Shown here piece after piece: positions 5,107 to 5,848 of a stretch of 5,848 nucleotides of DNA. The DNA comes from Paludibacteraceae bacterium (GTDB lineage: Bacteria; Bacteroidota; Bacteroidia; Bacteroidales; Paludibacteraceae): contig JAFYMM010000362.1 in assembly GCA_017550055.1 (NCBI GenBank), forward strand, positions 1-5,848, written 5' to 3'. Both the position numbers and the translations under genes were made by a program. The notes under the pieces are model-generated. The model ran no database searches and was not told the DNA's origin. It saw nothing but the letters and a program-made list of their open reading frames with translations. Each line of letters begins with the position of its first letter. Position 1 is the stretch's first letter.

Positions 5107-5275
5107 CTCACAGATTTTTTGTCTCTCACGGATTTCACGGATTTACGCTTCGCGTGCCTACCGGATTTGTTTTATCTCCCACAAATCACACAAATATTCA
5201 CGAATATTTTCTCCTCTAATTTATTTTTTTCTTCCACAAATCTCATAGATAGCAGAAATTTTTATGCTTTGCGTT
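5107..5275. repeat. CACAGAT/CACGGAT-type repeat debris, hemW-rplY gap
   Basis: No gene is present. The stretch holds CTCACAGAT (5107-5115), two exact tandem copies of CACGGATTT (5127-5144), the palindrome ACGC-TTC-GCGT (5145-5155), CCCACAAATCACACAAAT (about 5178-5195) and CCACAAATCTCATAGAT (about 5235-5251). It is the same motif family as the gap at 1097-1262. An AT-only hairpin (AAATATT-CACG-AATATTT, 5192-5209) is present but too weak to call a terminator for hemW. Small ORFs across this region are translations of repeats. Confidence 0.6.
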
Positions 5276-5848
5276 TTATACAATCATGAAATCGGAGATG
5301 ATGGAATCGGAAATGTAGATTCCACTATGGGTGAGGCTTAGTCGGTTATTGATGATTTGCATATTGCCTGCATCAATATATTTTTGAGCTTGACGTAAGA
5401 GTTGATTGCAACGAGTATCTCCAAAGCGAAGGCGAAGGTCTTGTAGGTCAACCCCTATTTTTGTGCGTAAGGCAGTAAAGACTAATTCATTGAAGCGTTC
5501 GTCGGGGGTCAAGTCTTCGACTTGAATTGAGAGTTGAGAATTATTTTTTTGACTTGCTTCGCTCGTTAGGACACGACACGCCGTGTCCCTACTTTGGAAT
5601 TGTGCATTATATTTAATTGTATGGGCAATGTTGGACCAGCGTTTTTCGCCATCGAAGGAGTGAGCGCTTGGTCCGAGACCGAGATAGCGCATGCCATGCC
5701 AATAGCCTGAATTGTGGCGAGAATGGAAATCTTGCTTAGCATAGTTTGAGATTTCGTATTGCTCATAGCCAGCAGAAGTAAGACGTGTGGAGAGAAGCTC
5801 GAACATATCGGCTGCAATGTCTTCATCGATAGGTTGCAAGCGATTAAG
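5276..5848 (-). CDS. hemW: Heme chaperone HemW, C-terminal part (5' end outside window)
   Basis: HemW is a radical-SAM-family heme-binding protein that delivers heme to respiratory enzymes; it was long annotated as oxygen-independent coproporphyrinogen III oxidase. The reading frame is open to the right edge, giving 190 residues of its C-terminal part; the CxxxCxxC iron-sulfur motif would lie outside. Visible landmarks (fragment numbering) are YEQYEISNYAK at 28-38, HNSGYW at 45-50 and GLGPSAHSF at 57-65. The C-terminal HemW domain then runs from LTPDERFNE to LSLTHSGIYISDSIISDFMIV. A segment at about 86-109 (SRDTACRVL...NNSQLSIQ) looks like an insertion and is encoded by repeat DNA: a palindrome followed by a heptad array. 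A TTG at 5839 is in frame but is internal, not the start. The next gene, rplY, has its own promoter 316 bp beyond the hemW stop. Confidence 0.92.
   Translation of the reverse strand, partial: LNRLQPIDEDIAADMFELLSTRLTSAGYEQYEISNYAKQDFHSRHNSGYWHGMRYLGLGPSAHSFDGEKRWSNIAHTIKYNAQFQSRDTACRVLTSEASQKNNSQLSIQVEDLTPDERFNELVFTALRTKIGVDLQDLRLRFGDTRCNQLLRQAQKYIDAGNMQIINNRLSLTHSGIYISDSIISDFMIV
5522..5545. repeat. Heptad repeat inside hemW
   Basis: Plus-strand units TTGAATT, GAGAGTT, GAGAATT, then ATT: three 7-bp units and a partial one. They encode fragment residues about 102-109 (NNSQLSIQ) of HemW, a stretch not expected in the family. The spacing matches the other three heptad arrays in the window, although the sequence is more diverged. 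Confidence 0.65.
5569..5588. repeat. Palindromic repeat inside hemW
   Basis: GGACACG (5569-5575), a 6-base spacer, then CGTGTCC (5582-5588): perfect 7-bp arms. It is more GC-rich than its surroundings and encodes RDTACRVL in HemW (fragment residues 87-94). Short GGACACG...CGTGTCC palindromes of this kind are, to my recollection, recurrent in Bacteroidota genomes, including inside genes. It lies 23 bp from the heptad array, and together they make the apparent HemW insertion. Confidence 0.75.

Noticed and set aside
4960..5289. Plus-strand ORFs of 109 and 67 codons in the hemW-rplY gap
   Set aside because: They are translations of repeat elements, with Phe/Tyr/Ser/Leu-rich low-complexity products and no promoter or family match.
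5837..5839. TTG as the start of the hemW-related ORF
   Set aside because: The frame is open to the window edge and the HemW radical-SAM half must lie upstream, so this codon is internal.

Overview
The window looks like AT-rich chromosomal DNA from the order Bacteroidales (phylum Bacteroidota). Four things point there: protein families typical of the group (DUF3467, the TilS and HemW subtypes, an L25/Ctc-type L25); two promoters of the Bacteroidota form TTTG-19 nt-TAnnTTTG; A-rich start regions without Shine-Dalgarno sites; and intergenic debris of the CACAGAT/CACGGAT and AATTATG type. I cannot name a genus. All recognised genes and both promoters lie on the minus strand, so the window reads right to left.

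From right to left: the 3' two-thirds or so of hemW (heme chaperone, cut by the right edge); a 444-bp gap holding repeat debris, a good promoter and a structured leader; then rplY (ribosomal protein bL25/Ctc), pth (peptidyl-tRNA hydrolase), an Hsp15/RqcP-like S4-domain RNA-binding protein, a small DUF3467 protein, tilS (tRNA-Ile lysidine synthase) and a YgjP-like zinc metallopeptidase. The only convincing terminator follows the metallopeptidase gene, and no complete internal promoter was seen, so rplY to the metallopeptidase may be one six-gene transcript. Beyond the terminator a second, very similar promoter drives a transcript of about 230 nt that runs off the left edge. It has no ORF but many stems and looks like a structured RNA of a family I could not identify.

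The operon theme is translation and its quality control: a 5S-rRNA-binding ribosomal protein, release of peptidyl-tRNA, an S4 protein of the type that binds 50S/nascent-chain complexes, and a tRNA anticodon-modifying enzyme. The order rplY-pth-S4-tilS matches, in the same direction, ctc-spoVC(pth)-yabO(rqcP)-tilS of Bacillus subtilis with intervening genes removed, so this looks like a very old gene order.

The most unusual content is repetitive. Four loci carry degenerate tandem repeats that all keep a 7-bp period. One array (two perfect 21-bp units) lies inside tilS in frame. Another lies inside hemW beside a palindromic repeat, where together they appear to have lengthened the protein. Two diverged copies of a hairpin-centred element of about 105 bp, with different bases in the paired arms, lie in two intergenic gaps. 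No complete insertion sequence, CRISPR array, tRNA or defence system is visible.
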